Below, in pieces: positions 22,694 to 30,205 of a DNA stretch of 34,510 nucleotides. Each line of letters opens with the position of its first letter. The stretch's first letter is position 1. A program made the translations under genes and the position numbers. This stretch comes from JAXHUH01 sp034211175 (lineage in GTDB: Bacteria > Actinomycetota > Acidimicrobiia > Acidimicrobiales > CAIXPF01). The notes under the pieces are model-generated. The model saw only the letters and a list, made by a program, of their open reading frames with translations, was not told where the DNA came from and did not search any database. The stretch covers positions 1 to 34,510 of the forward strand of contig JAXHUH010000143.1 in assembly GCA_034211175.1 (NCBI GenBank), given 5' to 3'.

Positions 22694-23713
22694 TCAGGGA
22701 CCCTCCGCCGCCCGCAGGCCGCTGATCCACTCGTCCATCTCCTGCCAGCGGTCGTGCAACCACTGCTCCCGTGCCTCGGGCGGGGGGAGGTCGCCGTTGT
22801 CGATGCGCCACGTGCGGGCGGTGACGACGCCGTCCATCGGCAGGCCCCGCCACACGTCGGCGACGGAGTTGAGCTCCTCGAGGCCGGTGTGGCCGACGAT
22901 CAGCAGGTCGGCGCCCGGTGACCCGTCGAGCGCGGCGAGGACGCCGGCGGTGCGGGGGAGCAGGACGTGCTCGAGGTCGTGGGCCCGTCGGGCCAGGTCG
23001 TGGCGGCCGAGGTGGCGCAGCTTGTCGATGATGCGCCGCCGCCGGTGCTCGGTGAAGTTGCCGCCCTCGGGGAAGATCACGAACGCGTCGCCCGGCCCCA
23101 TCGACGCCGCCATCTCCCGGATCTCGCCGACGGGGTCGTGGCGGTCTCGGCCGCCCCGGCGGATGAACACGCTCGGCACCCGGTTCAACAGGACGTCGGC
23201 CGCCGGTTCGAGCTGGATCAGGTCCTTGAGCACCACCCGGGGGCGTCGACCGAGGCGGTTCATCACGGCATCGACGAGGAGCAGCGAGTCGCCGGGCCCG
23301 GCGTGTCGGCTCATGACGATGAGCGGCCGATCGACGTCGACGCCGGCCGGTCCGTCCGGCTGCACGATCCGCACGTGGAAGGTCCGCTCGGCGGCGACGA
23401 CCATGCGGCGCAGGAACCAGGCCATCACCGCGTAGTTGGCGTCGCGGAAGCGGGGCCGATCGAGGTGGCGGCCGAACCCCGACGCCACCCAGACGGCGGC
23501 GAGCACGACGAGCACGACCGACTCGATCAGCAGGTAGAGGAGGAAGAACCAGGCGATCCGCAGCGGGCGCCACCGGCCCGGGGCGTAGCGGGAGGCGAAC
23601 GCGGCGGCGACGACCCACAACGGGGTCGACGACACCATGAGGACGGCGGCGACGACCATCGACGGAGCCAGGACGGCACGGCGGGCGATCCGGGGCGGCA
23701 GCGGCACCTTCAC
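22694..23713 (-). CDS. PlsC-like 1-acylglycerol-phosphate acyltransferase family protein
   Basis: A 339-aa membrane acyltransferase. GTG 23713 overlaps the patatin stop codon (GTGA, 23710-23713), so translation is coupled. Two hydrophobic N-terminal segments (about 14-40 and 52-78) anchor it. The catalytic motif H-x4-D is HAGPGD (137-142), and the substrate-binding motif is FPEGG (214-218), both standard for PlsC-type enzymes, which move an acyl group to lysophosphatidate or a related lipid. The C-terminal 100 residues are longer than in minimal PlsC proteins. Coupling to a patatin-type lipase gene suggests a deacylation/reacylation (lipid remodelling) pair. Confidence 0.88.
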   Translation of the reverse strand: MKVPLPPRIARRAVLAPSMVVAAVLMVSSTPLWVVAAAFASRYAPGRWRPLRIAWFFLLYLLIESVVLVVLAAVWVASGFGRHLDRPRFRDANYAVMAWFLRRMVVAAERTFHVRIVQPDGPAGVDVDRPLIVMSRHAGPGDSLLLVDAVMNRLGRRPRVVLKDLIQLEPAADVLLNRVPSVFIRRGGRDRHDPVGEIREMAASMGPGDAFVIFPEGGNFTEHRRRRIIDKLRHLGRHDLARRAHDLEHVLLPRTAGVLAALDGSPGADLLIVGHTGLEELNSVADVWRGLPMDGVVTARTWRIDNGDLPPPEAREQWLHDRWQEMDEWISGLRAAEGP

Positions 23714-24624
23714 CCCGCATCCCCCTCGTCGCCCCCGGGCCGTTCGTCCTGTTCGGCCGCGCCTGCGTCGGCAGCGTGGGCCTCGCCGTCGAGGTAGGCC
23801 TCGGTCGCGGCCCGTGCGCTCGCCACGAGCCCGGACGCATCGCCGAGCGAGCTGAAGCGCAGCTGGCGCCGGTCGTCGAACCCGACGGGGTTGGCGCTCG
23901 GCAGGACGTGGACCCGCACACCGGAGGGCAGGTTCGCCATCGTCGTCGCGAACCGGTGGCGGCGGGCGATCTCGAACGCGATCAGCGCAGTCTCGTGGAT
24001 CCGCTCGGGCGGCCGCAGCGGCGCCTCGAGCCGCCCGACCTGAAGCACGTAGACGGTCGTGGCGCCGGCGGCGATCGCCCGGCTCACCGGCACCGAGTCG
24101 ACGAGGCCGCCGTCGTAGTGGTGCTCGCCGTCGACCTCGACCGGTGGGAACAGCCCCGGCACCGCGGACGACGCCATGAGCGCCTCGACGAGCGGGCCGT
24201 GGTCGAACCAGCGCTCGGCCGCCCGCTCGATGCAGGCGGCCACGCACGCGAACGGCACCCCCAGGTCCTCGATCCGTTCGGTCGGCAGGGTCCGGCGCAG
24301 GAGGTCGGCGAGCGGGGCCGGGTCGATGAGCGCGTGGCGCATCCGCACCAGATCACGGGCCCGGCCGATGAGACTGCCGCCGAACACCCGCAGCTCGGCG
24401 GCGTCGCGCCACAGCCGTTCGAGGCGGTCGAGGCCCTCCGCAGTCGGGTCGGCGCAGTAGGCGGCGCCGTTGATGGCGCCGATCGACGTGCCCAGGACAC
24501 GGTCGGCCCTGATGCCGGCGTCGGTCAGCGCCTGGAGCATCCCGACCTCGACCGCACCCCACTTGCCGCCCCCGCCGAGCACGAACGCGGTCCGGGCCGC
24601 GGCGGTGGGTTCGGAGCGGGTCAC
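23710..24624 (-). CDS. Patatin-like phospholipase
   Basis: A 304-aa Ser-Asp dyad lipid hydrolase. It has the oxyanion loop GGGGKWG (17-23), the nucleophile elbow GTSIG (Ser47) and DGG (Asp171), the full catalytic set. It should release fatty acids from phospholipids or related lipids. There is no signal peptide, so it acts inside or at the inner membrane face. The Asp/Glu/Gly-rich C-terminal tail looks disordered. GTG 24624 follows TAGCCT by 6 nt on the minus strand, a strong leaderless -10 candidate. It is translationally coupled to the acyltransferase gene. Confidence 0.9.
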   Translation of the reverse strand: MTRSEPTAAARTAFVLGGGGKWGAVEVGMLQALTDAGIRADRVLGTSIGAINGAAYCADPTAEGLDRLERLWRDAAELRVFGGSLIGRARDLVRMRHALIDPAPLADLLRRTLPTERIEDLGVPFACVAACIERAAERWFDHGPLVEALMASSAVPGLFPPVEVDGEHHYDGGLVDSVPVSRAIAAGATTVYVLQVGRLEAPLRPPERIHETALIAFEIARRHRFATTMANLPSGVRVHVLPSANPVGFDDRRQLRFSSLGDASGLVASARAATEAYLDGEAHAADAGAAEQDERPGGDEGDAG

Positions 24625-24630
24625 CGCCCG

Positions 24631-24636
24631 AGGCTA
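24631..24636 (-). promoter_or_regulatory. -10 element (TAGCCT) of the patatin/acyltransferase operon
   Basis: TAGCCT on the minus strand ends 6 nt before the GTG start, the spacing expected for a leaderless transcript. The upstream region consists of the 61-bp repeats. Confidence 0.5.
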
Positions 24637-24652
24637 ACCCCACCCCCCACCC

Positions 24653-24826
24653 GTTCTGGCTACCACGGGTGCCACGTCGTGGCCGTGGTGGGGGCCAGTT
24701 CGGAGGTGGTGTTGTTCTGGCTACCACGGGTGCCATGTGGTGGCCGTGGTGGGGGCCAGTTCGGAGGTGGTGTTGTTCTGGCTACCACGGGTGCCATGTG
24801 GTGGCCGTGGTGGGGGCCAGTTCGGG
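24653..24826. repeat. Three tandem 61-bp repeats, each able to form a long hairpin
   Basis: Copies start at 24653, 24714 and 24775; the third is truncated. Each holds CTGGC-T-ACCACGG, an inner loop, then CCGTGGT-GGG-GCCAG, giving a long imperfect stem. Copy 1 differs from 2 and 3 mainly in the loop (CACGTCGT versus CATGTGGT). The array lies between the RskA stop (24838) and the patatin start (24624), both on the minus strand. It may act as a repeated terminator for the sigK-rskA operon; it also looks like a copy-number-variable locus. Confidence 0.85.
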
Positions 24827-24837
24827 GTGGGGGTGGC

Positions 24838-25551
24838 TCAGAGGGGGGCGCTGGCGTAGTCGGGGTCGCTGGTCGGCTGGTCGGAGCCGCCGGCCGGCTC
24901 GACGGTCACCGCGAGCACCGAGCCCTCCGGTGGTGGTGCCGCCAGCGCGAGCCGGGTCACCTCGCCGGCGTGGAACAGCCCGACCGAGCCGATGTCGTCG
25001 CCGTCGACGACCCACAGCTGGTAGGTGCGGCCCTCGGGCGCGGCGGCCAGCTCGCCGGCGAGCACGAGCCCGGAGCCCTCGGCGGGGGAGTAGAGAACCC
25101 GCAGGGCGCCGGAGCCGCCGTCGAGGTCGACCACCCGGACGTCGCCGGCCTCGAGCACGGCGGCGACCTCGCCGAGCTCGCCGGTGCGGGAGCGCTCGGT
25201 CAGGAACAGGCCGGCGAAGAGGACGGCCACGATCGACGCGGCGGCCGCGACGAGCGTGGCGGTCCGCGGCCGACGCGGCCGGGCCGGGGAGGGGAGAGGC
25301 GAGACCTGGCGGGTGCGATCGATCTCGCCGAGGACGCGGCTGCGCAGGTCGCCGGGCGCTTCGACGGCGACCGCGTCGGCCAGGTGCTCGGCGGCCGGGG
25401 CGAAGCTGTCGACCTCCTCGCGGCACGTGGGGCACTCGGCGAGGTGGCGCTCGAAGCGTCGGCTGTCGATGTCGTCGAGTGCGCCCAGCGCGTAGGCGCC
25501 GGCGAGGTGGTGGAGGTCGTCGTTGTTGTTCGGGGAGGCGCTGAGGTTCAT
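24838..25551 (-). CDS. rskA: Anti-sigma-K factor RskA-like protein
   Basis: A 237-aa membrane protein. The N-terminal zinc-binding anti-sigma domain has HLAECPTC (H36, C40, C43). One transmembrane segment lies near 97-118 (TLVAAAASIVAVLFAGLFL). The outside domain has the RskA pattern EGRTYQLWVVDGD and SVGLFHAGEVTRLAL. It should hold the sigma factor encoded just upstream inactive at the membrane until proteolysis releases it. The gap to the sigma gene is 19 nt, with an AAGGG ribosome site. The three 61-bp hairpins follow its stop. Confidence 0.92.
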   Translation of the reverse strand: MNLSASPNNNDDLHHLAGAYALGALDDIDSRRFERHLAECPTCREEVDSFAPAAEHLADAVAVEAPGDLRSRVLGEIDRTRQVSPLPSPARPRRPRTATLVAAAASIVAVLFAGLFLTERSRTGELGEVAAVLEAGDVRVVDLDGGSGALRVLYSPAEGSGLVLAGELAAAPEGRTYQLWVVDGDDIGSVGLFHAGEVTRLALAAPPPEGSVLAVTVEPAGGSDQPTSDPDYASAPL

Positions 25552-25570
25552 GGGTGACGCCCTTCGCGCG

Positions 25571-26164
25571 TCAGGTCGTGACCGCGTCGCGGAGACGGAT
25601 GAGCCCGTCCCGGATGCGAGTCTTGGTCGTGCCGAGTGGGATGTCGAGGAGCTGGGCGATCTCCTTGTGGGTGCGGCCCTCGTAGAACGCGAGCGTGATC
25701 GCCTGGCGCTGGAGGTCGGTCAGCTGGTCGAGCCCGGAGGCGATGTCGTGGTGCTCGTCGGCGAGCACGACCGACTCGGAGGTCTCGTCGTGCGACGGCG
25801 GCGCGTGCGACGACTCGGCCCGCTCGTGGCGGTCGCGGTGGGCCTGCTCGCGGCGGACCCGGTCGACGGCGCGCCGGTGGGCGATGGTGAGCATCCACGA
25901 CCTCGCCGAGCCCCGCTCGGGGTCGAACCGGGGTGCGAGCCGCCAGATCTCGACGAACGCGTCCTGGGTGACGTCCTCGGCGAGCTCGGGGTCCCGCACG
26001 ATGCGCCGGGTGAGCCCGTAGACGGTGCCGCTGAGGGCGTCGTAGATGTCGGGGAACGCGGCCCGCTCGCCGCGCCCGGCCCGGACGAGGAGGTCGTCGA
26101 GGTCGGGGGCCCCGGCCGAGGGTACGGCCCGCAGTCGGCGACGGCCGAACGCCATCTCGCTCAT
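25571..26164 (-). CDS. sigK: ECF sigma factor, SigK-like
   Basis: A 197-aa group IV sigma factor. Region 2 covers FPDIYDALSGTVYGLTRRIVRDPELAEDVTQDAFVEIWRLAPRFD and the melting segment ARSWMLTIAHRRAVDRVRRE. Region 4 is LTDLQRQAITLAFYEGRTHKEIAQLLDIPLGTTKTRIRDGLIRLR. ATG 26164 (MSEMAF) is chosen; ATG 26155 has a better GAGCGAG ribosome site. It pairs with RskA downstream. By family, the system answers envelope or redox stress; target promoters could not be identified here. Confidence 0.92.
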   Translation of the reverse strand: MSEMAFGRRRLRAVPSAGAPDLDDLLVRAGRGERAAFPDIYDALSGTVYGLTRRIVRDPELAEDVTQDAFVEIWRLAPRFDPERGSARSWMLTIAHRRAVDRVRREQAHRDRHERAESSHAPPSHDETSESVVLADEHHDIASGLDQLTDLQRQAITLAFYEGRTHKEIAQLLDIPLGTTKTRIRDGLIRLRDAVTT

Positions 26165-26412
26165 GATCGCACGCACCGTGGGGGCGCGGGCGGACGGGGC
26201 GCGTGCCACGCCCGGCGTCGGCCCCGCGGCCGTGGCGGGAGCGCGAGCGGGTCTCGTCGATGGCGGGAGGTCGTCGGCGCTGCCATGCCTCCCGGGTTCG
26301 TCGCCGGGCGCGACCGGGATTGGTCGCGTCGCGGATCAGCCGCGGGCCGGCGTGGCAGGGCCCGACGACGAGGACGGCCCCGGTCGGCACCGGGTGGGCC
26401 CGGAGAGGCGCC
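26165..26412. promoter_or_regulatory. 248-bp intergenic region upstream of sigK
   Basis: No gene is supported. It must contain the sigK promoter, which I could not locate. A 7-bp inverted repeat CGCGACC / GGTCGCG (26309-26315 and 26322-26328, 6-nt loop) may terminate the membrane-protein gene at 26413 or serve as an operator. Confidence 0.4.
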
Positions 26413-26865
26413 TCAGGCGAGGAGGTCGATGACGTCCTCGACGACGAGGACGGTCACCAGCACCATCACGCTGACGCTGATGGCGGTGAAGTGCCAGCGG
26501 TAGCGGTGGTTGGCCCGCCAGAACCGGCGGATGCTGATCACGTTCGACGTGAGCGCGGCGGCACCGATGACGAGACCGAGGCCGGGCCCGACGTTGGCGG
26601 CGATGCCGAGCGCCGGCGCGATGAACGGCAGGAAGATGTAGGTCAGCAGGCACCGCACGGCCGAGATGAGGATCGAGCGGCTGAACGCCTGCTGCGCCTC
26701 GGACTCGGTGGTCGCCGGGCCGTCGGTCGGGATGCACAGGAAGCGGCACACGGCGAGGTCGACGCGGCTGCGCGGCACCCCGGCCGGCGCCGGCGGCGCT
26801 CCGCCGGCCGGGGCCGGCTCGCCGAGGTCACCCACGAGGGACGAGGGGGAGGACTCCGTGGACAC
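26413..26865 (-). CDS. Small membrane protein of unknown function
   Basis: A 150-aa protein from GTG 26865 (VSTESS). Residues 1-45 are disordered and Pro/Ala-rich. A segment with two Cys (AVCRFLCIP) precedes three probable membrane helices: about 70-92 (LISAVRCLLTYIFLPFIAPAL), 97-113 (VGPGLGLVIGAAALTSN) and 128-147 (TAISVSVMVLVTVLVVEDVI), separated by basic RRFWRANHRYRWH. No family was recognised with confidence. It is divergent from the iron transport cluster, whose iron box lies 162 bp away, so shared control is possible. No clear Shine-Dalgarno was found. Confidence 0.75.
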   Translation of the reverse strand: MSTESSPSSLVGDLGEPAPAGGAPPAPAGVPRSRVDLAVCRFLCIPTDGPATTESEAQQAFSRSILISAVRCLLTYIFLPFIAPALGIAANVGPGLGLVIGAAALTSNVISIRRFWRANHRYRWHFTAISVSVMVLVTVLVVEDVIDLLA

Positions 26866-27013
26866 GTCGTCACGCTGGCACGTCGCGGCGGCGTAGACAA
26901 CATCAGCGGTCCGCGTGGCGTGTCGTGTGCCATCTGTCACCCGGACGGTCGGGCGACGTTCCCATCGGGTGTCGCATCGTCTTCGACGACCGTTCGCTTC
27001 GTGCACGCGCGGC

Positions 27014-27043
27014 TTGTGCAACGGGATTAGGTTTCCCTAACAT
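27014..27043 (+). promoter_or_regulatory. Promoter of the iron transport cluster (TTGTGC-N18-TAACAT)
   Basis: -35 TTGTGC (27014-27019) and -10 TAACAT (27038-27043) are 18 bp apart, and the ATG follows the -10 by 9 nt, so the leader is at most a few bases. The spacer and -10 are covered by the iron box at 27027-27045. Confidence 0.6.
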
Positions 27044-27045
27044 CG
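27027..27045 (+). promoter_or_regulatory. DtxR/IdeR-type iron box of the siderophore-transport cluster
   Basis: TTAGGTTTCCCTAACATCG matches the IdeR/DtxR consensus at about 13-14 of 19 positions and contains the perfect inverted repeat TTAGG-N4-CCTAA. It lies over the -10, immediately before FecCD-type permease genes, the usual target of this regulator. Fe2+-loaded repressor would block transcription when iron is plentiful. It shares TTAGGTT-N3-CT-N-AC with the box at 20765. Confidence 0.7.
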
Positions 27046-27052
27046 TGGGCGA

Positions 27053-28189
27053 ATGACCGAAGTCTTCGACTCCGACGTCGAGTCGCGCCCACCGCCCGAC
27101 GGCCCCGACAGCCCACACGACGGGCCGGGCGGCGGCGACGGCGGCACGCGCCCGGTCCGCCCCGAACGCGTCCGGCGCGGCCTCGTGCGCCGCCCGAGCA
27201 CCCGGGCCGCCGGTCTCATCGTCCTCGCCGGCGTCCTCTTCCTCGTGCTGCTGGCCAGCGTCGCCTACGGGGCCAAGCCGATGGCCCTGTCGAGCGTGTT
27301 CGACGCCTTCCTGAACTACGACCCGACGTCGAACGACCACCTGATCGTCCGCTCGCTGCGGGTGCCGCGCACGATCGTCGGCATCCTCGTGGCCATCTCG
27401 CTCGGCCTCGCCGGCGCCGTGATGCAGGGCGTGACCCGCAACCCGATCGCCGATCCCGGCATCCTCGGCGTCAACGCCGGCGCCGCCATGTTCGTCGTCG
27501 CCGGCATCTACCTCTTCGGCGTGACCTCGCTGCTCGGCTACGTCTGGTTCGCGTTCGCCGGCGCGGCCCTCGCCTCGTTCGTCGTCTACTTCCTCGGCTC
27601 GCTCGGCCGGGGCGGCGCGACCCCGGTGAAGCTGGCGCTCGCCGGTGCCGCGGTCACCGCGATGTTGGCGTCGGTCACCCGCGCCATCCTCCTGATCGAC
27701 GTGGCCACGCTCGACCAGTACCGGTTCTGGGCGGTCGGGTCCCTGGCCGGCCGCGACACCGAGATCGCCGTCCAGGTGGCGCCGTTCGTGGTCATCGGCT
27801 CGGTGCTGGCCCTCGCCTCGGGTCGGGTGCTCAACGCACTCGCCCTCGGCGACGACGTCGCCGCGTCCCTCGGCCAGCGCGTCGGCCTCGCCCGGTTCAG
27901 CTCCGCGCTCTCGGTCGTGTTCCTGTGCGGCGCGGCGACCGCGGCCGCCGGGCCGATCGGGTTCGTCGGACTGACGATCCCCCACGTCGCCCGGTCCATC
28001 ACCGGCCCGGACTACCGCTGGATCCTGCCCTACTCGATGGTGCTGGCCCCGATCCTCCTGCTCGGCTCCGACGTGATCGGCCGGGTCGTCGCCCGGCCCG
28101 GCGAGCTCCAGGTCGGGATCGTGACCGCCCTGATCGGTGCGCCGTTCTTCGTGATGCTCGTGCGCCGCCGCAAGCTGGCGGAGCTCTGA
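27053..28189 (+). CDS. FecCD-family iron-siderophore ABC permease
   Basis: A 378-aa membrane protein with a disordered, Pro/Gly/Asp-rich 45-residue N-terminus followed by about nine or ten helices. Family motifs: RSLRVPRTIVGILVAISLGLAGAVMQGVTRNPIADPGILGVNAGA and GFVGLTIPHVARSITGPDYRWILPYS, which couples to the ATPase. It forms the import channel with the next gene, bringing ferric siderophores (or cobalamin or haem) into the cell. The iron box in front favours iron. No substrate-binding protein gene is adjacent, so it must be encoded elsewhere. Confidence 0.92.
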   Translation: MTEVFDSDVESRPPPDGPDSPHDGPGGGDGGTRPVRPERVRRGLVRRPSTRAAGLIVLAGVLFLVLLASVAYGAKPMALSSVFDAFLNYDPTSNDHLIVRSLRVPRTIVGILVAISLGLAGAVMQGVTRNPIADPGILGVNAGAAMFVVAGIYLFGVTSLLGYVWFAFAGAALASFVVYFLGSLGRGGATPVKLALAGAAVTAMLASVTRAILLIDVATLDQYRFWAVGSLAGRDTEIAVQVAPFVVIGSVLALASGRVLNALALGDDVAASLGQRVGLARFSSALSVVFLCGAATAAAGPIGFVGLTIPHVARSITGPDYRWILPYSMVLAPILLLGSDVIGRVVARPGELQVGIVTALIGAPFFVMLVRRRKLAEL

Positions 28190-28191
28190 CG

Positions 28192-29268
28192 ATGGCCATC
28201 GCGCTCGACGAGCACCGCGCCCCGCGCACCGGGCTGGATGACGCCCGCCGCGTCCTGCGCCACGCCCGGGTCCACAGCCGCGGCCGCACGGTGTCGGTCA
28301 CCGTCGGCCTTGCCGTCGCGACGTTCGTGGCGTTCTGCGTCTCGATCAGCGTCGGTGACTTCCCGATCCCGCTCGTCGACGTCGTGCCCGCCGTCTTCGG
28401 CTTCGGTGACCCGGACTCGGACTTCATCATCCGGACGCTGCGCCTCCCGCGGGCCGTGAACGGGCTGCTCGTCGGCATCGCCTTCGGGATGTCCGGCACC
28501 GTGTTCCAGACGATGGCCCGCAACCCGCTGGCCAGCCCCGACGTCATCGGCATCACCCAGGGCGCCTCGTTCAGCGCCGTGCTGGTCATCGTCCTCGTCG
28601 GTGGCTCGTCGACGCTGGTCGCCGGCTCCGCCCTGTTCGGGGCGCTGGCCGTCTCGCTCGCCGTCTACGCCCTGGCCTACCGCCAGGGCGTGTCGAGCTA
28701 CCGGCTTGTCCTCGTCGGCATCGGCGTCGGGGCGGTGGCGATGGCCGGCACCGAGTACCTGCTGACCCGGGCCGACCTCTACGACGCCCAGCGGGCGTTC
28801 GTCTGGTTGACCGGCAGCCTGAACGGCCGGGGCTGGGACCAGGCCCGCCCGCTCGCCGCGGTGCTCCTCGTGCTCCTGCCGGTCCTGGCGGTCCTGTCCC
28901 GCCCGCTGCGGGGCATCCAGCTCGGCGACGACACCGCGAAGGCGCTCGGCGTGTCGGTCGAACGCTCGAAGGTCGGCCTGATCCTCACCGCGGTCGCGCT
29001 GGCCGCGGTGGCCACCGCGGCCGCCGGCCCGATCGCCTTCGTCGCCTTCGTCTCCGGCCCGATCGCCCGCCGCATGACGCGGTCCTCGGGCCTCTCGTTC
29101 ATCCCCACGGCGCTCGTGGGCGCGCTCGTGGTGCTGCTGTCCGACCTGGTCGGGCGCCGGTTGTTCGCCCCGACCGAGCTCCCGGTCGGCGTGATCACCG
29201 GCATCATCGGTGCGCCCTACCTGCTGTGGCTGCTCGCCCGCTCGAACAAGGTTGGTTCCGGTGGATGA
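28192..29268 (+). CDS. FecCD-family iron-siderophore ABC permease (second subunit)
   Basis: A 358-aa membrane protein starting at ATG 28192, just 2 nt after the previous stop. It has the same family motifs: RTLRLPRAVNGLLVGIAFGMSGTVFQTMARNPLASPDVIGITQGAS and GPIAFVAFVSGPIARRMTRSSG, the ATPase-coupling loop. It should pair with the first permease as a heterodimer, as in FepD/FepG. Its stop overlaps the ATPase start by 8 bp. Confidence 0.92.
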   Translation: MAIALDEHRAPRTGLDDARRVLRHARVHSRGRTVSVTVGLAVATFVAFCVSISVGDFPIPLVDVVPAVFGFGDPDSDFIIRTLRLPRAVNGLLVGIAFGMSGTVFQTMARNPLASPDVIGITQGASFSAVLVIVLVGGSSTLVAGSALFGALAVSLAVYALAYRQGVSSYRLVLVGIGVGAVAMAGTEYLLTRADLYDAQRAFVWLTGSLNGRGWDQARPLAAVLLVLLPVLAVLSRPLRGIQLGDDTAKALGVSVERSKVGLILTAVALAAVATAAAGPIAFVAFVSGPIARRMTRSSGLSFIPTALVGALVVLLSDLVGRRLFAPTELPVGVITGIIGAPYLLWLLARSNKVGSGG

Positions 29269-30130
29269 CATCGCACGACGGCACGTGATCCCCGACGAGC
29301 GCTGCCTGTCGGCGCAGGGCCTGCGGCTCGCGTACGACTCGACCGACATCGTCAAGGACCTGACGGTGGCCGTGCCCGACGGCAAGATCACGGTGATCGT
29401 CGGTGCCAACGCCTGCGGCAAGTCCACGCTGATCCGGGGCATGGCCCGGTTGCTCAAGCCCCGCAGCGGGTCGGTGTTCCTCGACGGTCGCGACATCCAG
29501 CGGCTCGCCACCAAGGACGTGGCCGGCCGCCTCGGCATCCTGCCCCAGGCGCCGGTGGCGCCCGAGGGGATCACGGTGTCCGACCTGGTGTCGCGGGGCC
29601 GCTACCCGCACCAGCGTTGGTTCCGCCCCTGGTCCCACGAGGACGAGGAGGCCGTGTCCCGGGCGATGGTGGCGACCGCGACGGTCGATCTCGCCAACCG
29701 CAACGTCGACGAGCTCTCCGGTGGGCAGCGCCAGCGGGTGTGGATCGCCATGGCGCTGGCCCAGGAGACCGACATCCTGCTCCTCGACGAGCCCACGACC
29801 TACCTCGACCTCGCACACCAGGTCGAGGTGCTCGACCTGCTCCTCGACCTCAACCACGAGCGGTCGACGACGATCGTCCTCGTGCTCCACGACCTCAACC
29901 AGGCGTGCCGCTACGCCGACCACCTCGTCGCCATGCGCGACGGGCGCATCGTCGCCGAGGGCCGCCCGGCCGACGTCGTGAACGAGGACCTGGTCGGCGA
30001 GGTGTTCTCGCTGTCGTGCCAGGTCATCCCGTGCCCGGTCTCGGGGACCCCGATGGTCGTGCCGATCGGCCGCCATCGCTCCGACCTCGTCGCGGGCCCG
30101 GCGGCCGCGCTCCACGTGGCCGAGTCCTAG
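29261..30130 (+). CDS. Iron-siderophore ABC transporter ATPase (FepC/FecE-like)
   Basis: A 289-aa ATP-binding subunit. GTG 29261 overlaps the permease stop by 8 bp. Walker A is GANACGKST (48-56), the signature is LSGGQRQRVWIAMALAQ, and Walker B is ILLLDEPTTYLDLAHQ, the exact form seen in FepC/FhuC-type ATPases. The switch His is in LVLHDLNQACRYAD. It powers the two FecCD permeases. A GC hairpin (30147-30163) follows. Confidence 0.93.
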   Translation: MDDIARRHVIPDERCLSAQGLRLAYDSTDIVKDLTVAVPDGKITVIVGANACGKSTLIRGMARLLKPRSGSVFLDGRDIQRLATKDVAGRLGILPQAPVAPEGITVSDLVSRGRYPHQRWFRPWSHEDEEAVSRAMVATATVDLANRNVDELSGGQRQRVWIAMALAQETDILLLDEPTTYLDLAHQVEVLDLLLDLNHERSTTIVLVLHDLNQACRYADHLVAMRDGRIVAEGRPADVVNEDLVGEVFSLSCQVIPCPVSGTPMVVPIGRHRSDLVAGPAAALHVAES

Positions 30131-30139
30131 GTCGACGTC

Positions 30140-30205
30140 GTGGTCGCGGGCCGGGACGGCCCGGCGATGTCGGAGCACCTGCGGCGGCGGGCGGTCGGAT
30201 CGTGA
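30140..30205 (+). CDS. Possible 21-aa ORF coupled to the fetA-like gene
   Basis: GTG 30140 to TGA 30203-30205 encodes about 21 residues (VVAGRDGPAMSEHLRRRAVGS). Codon choice is G/C-rich as in real genes, and its stop overlaps the next start as GTGA (30202-30205). No ribosome site was seen. It may be a tiny coupling or leader peptide, a decayed gene tail, or chance; unproven. Confidence 0.25.
   Translation: MVAGRDGPAMSEHLRRRAVGS
30147..30163 (+). terminator. GC hairpin between the importer and the FetAB genes
   Basis: CGGGCC / GGCCCG with a 5-nt loop, 16 nt after the ATPase stop. Weak alone; it may reduce read-through or protect the upstream mRNA rather than stop transcription. Confidence 0.35.

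Noticed and set aside
24653..24835. CRISPR array
   Set aside because: Units are contiguous with no unique spacers, and there are no cas genes.
26413..27052. Membrane protein starting at 27021 instead of 26865
   Set aside because: The added N-terminus would run through the iron-box promoter region and has an unnatural Arg/His-rich sequence.
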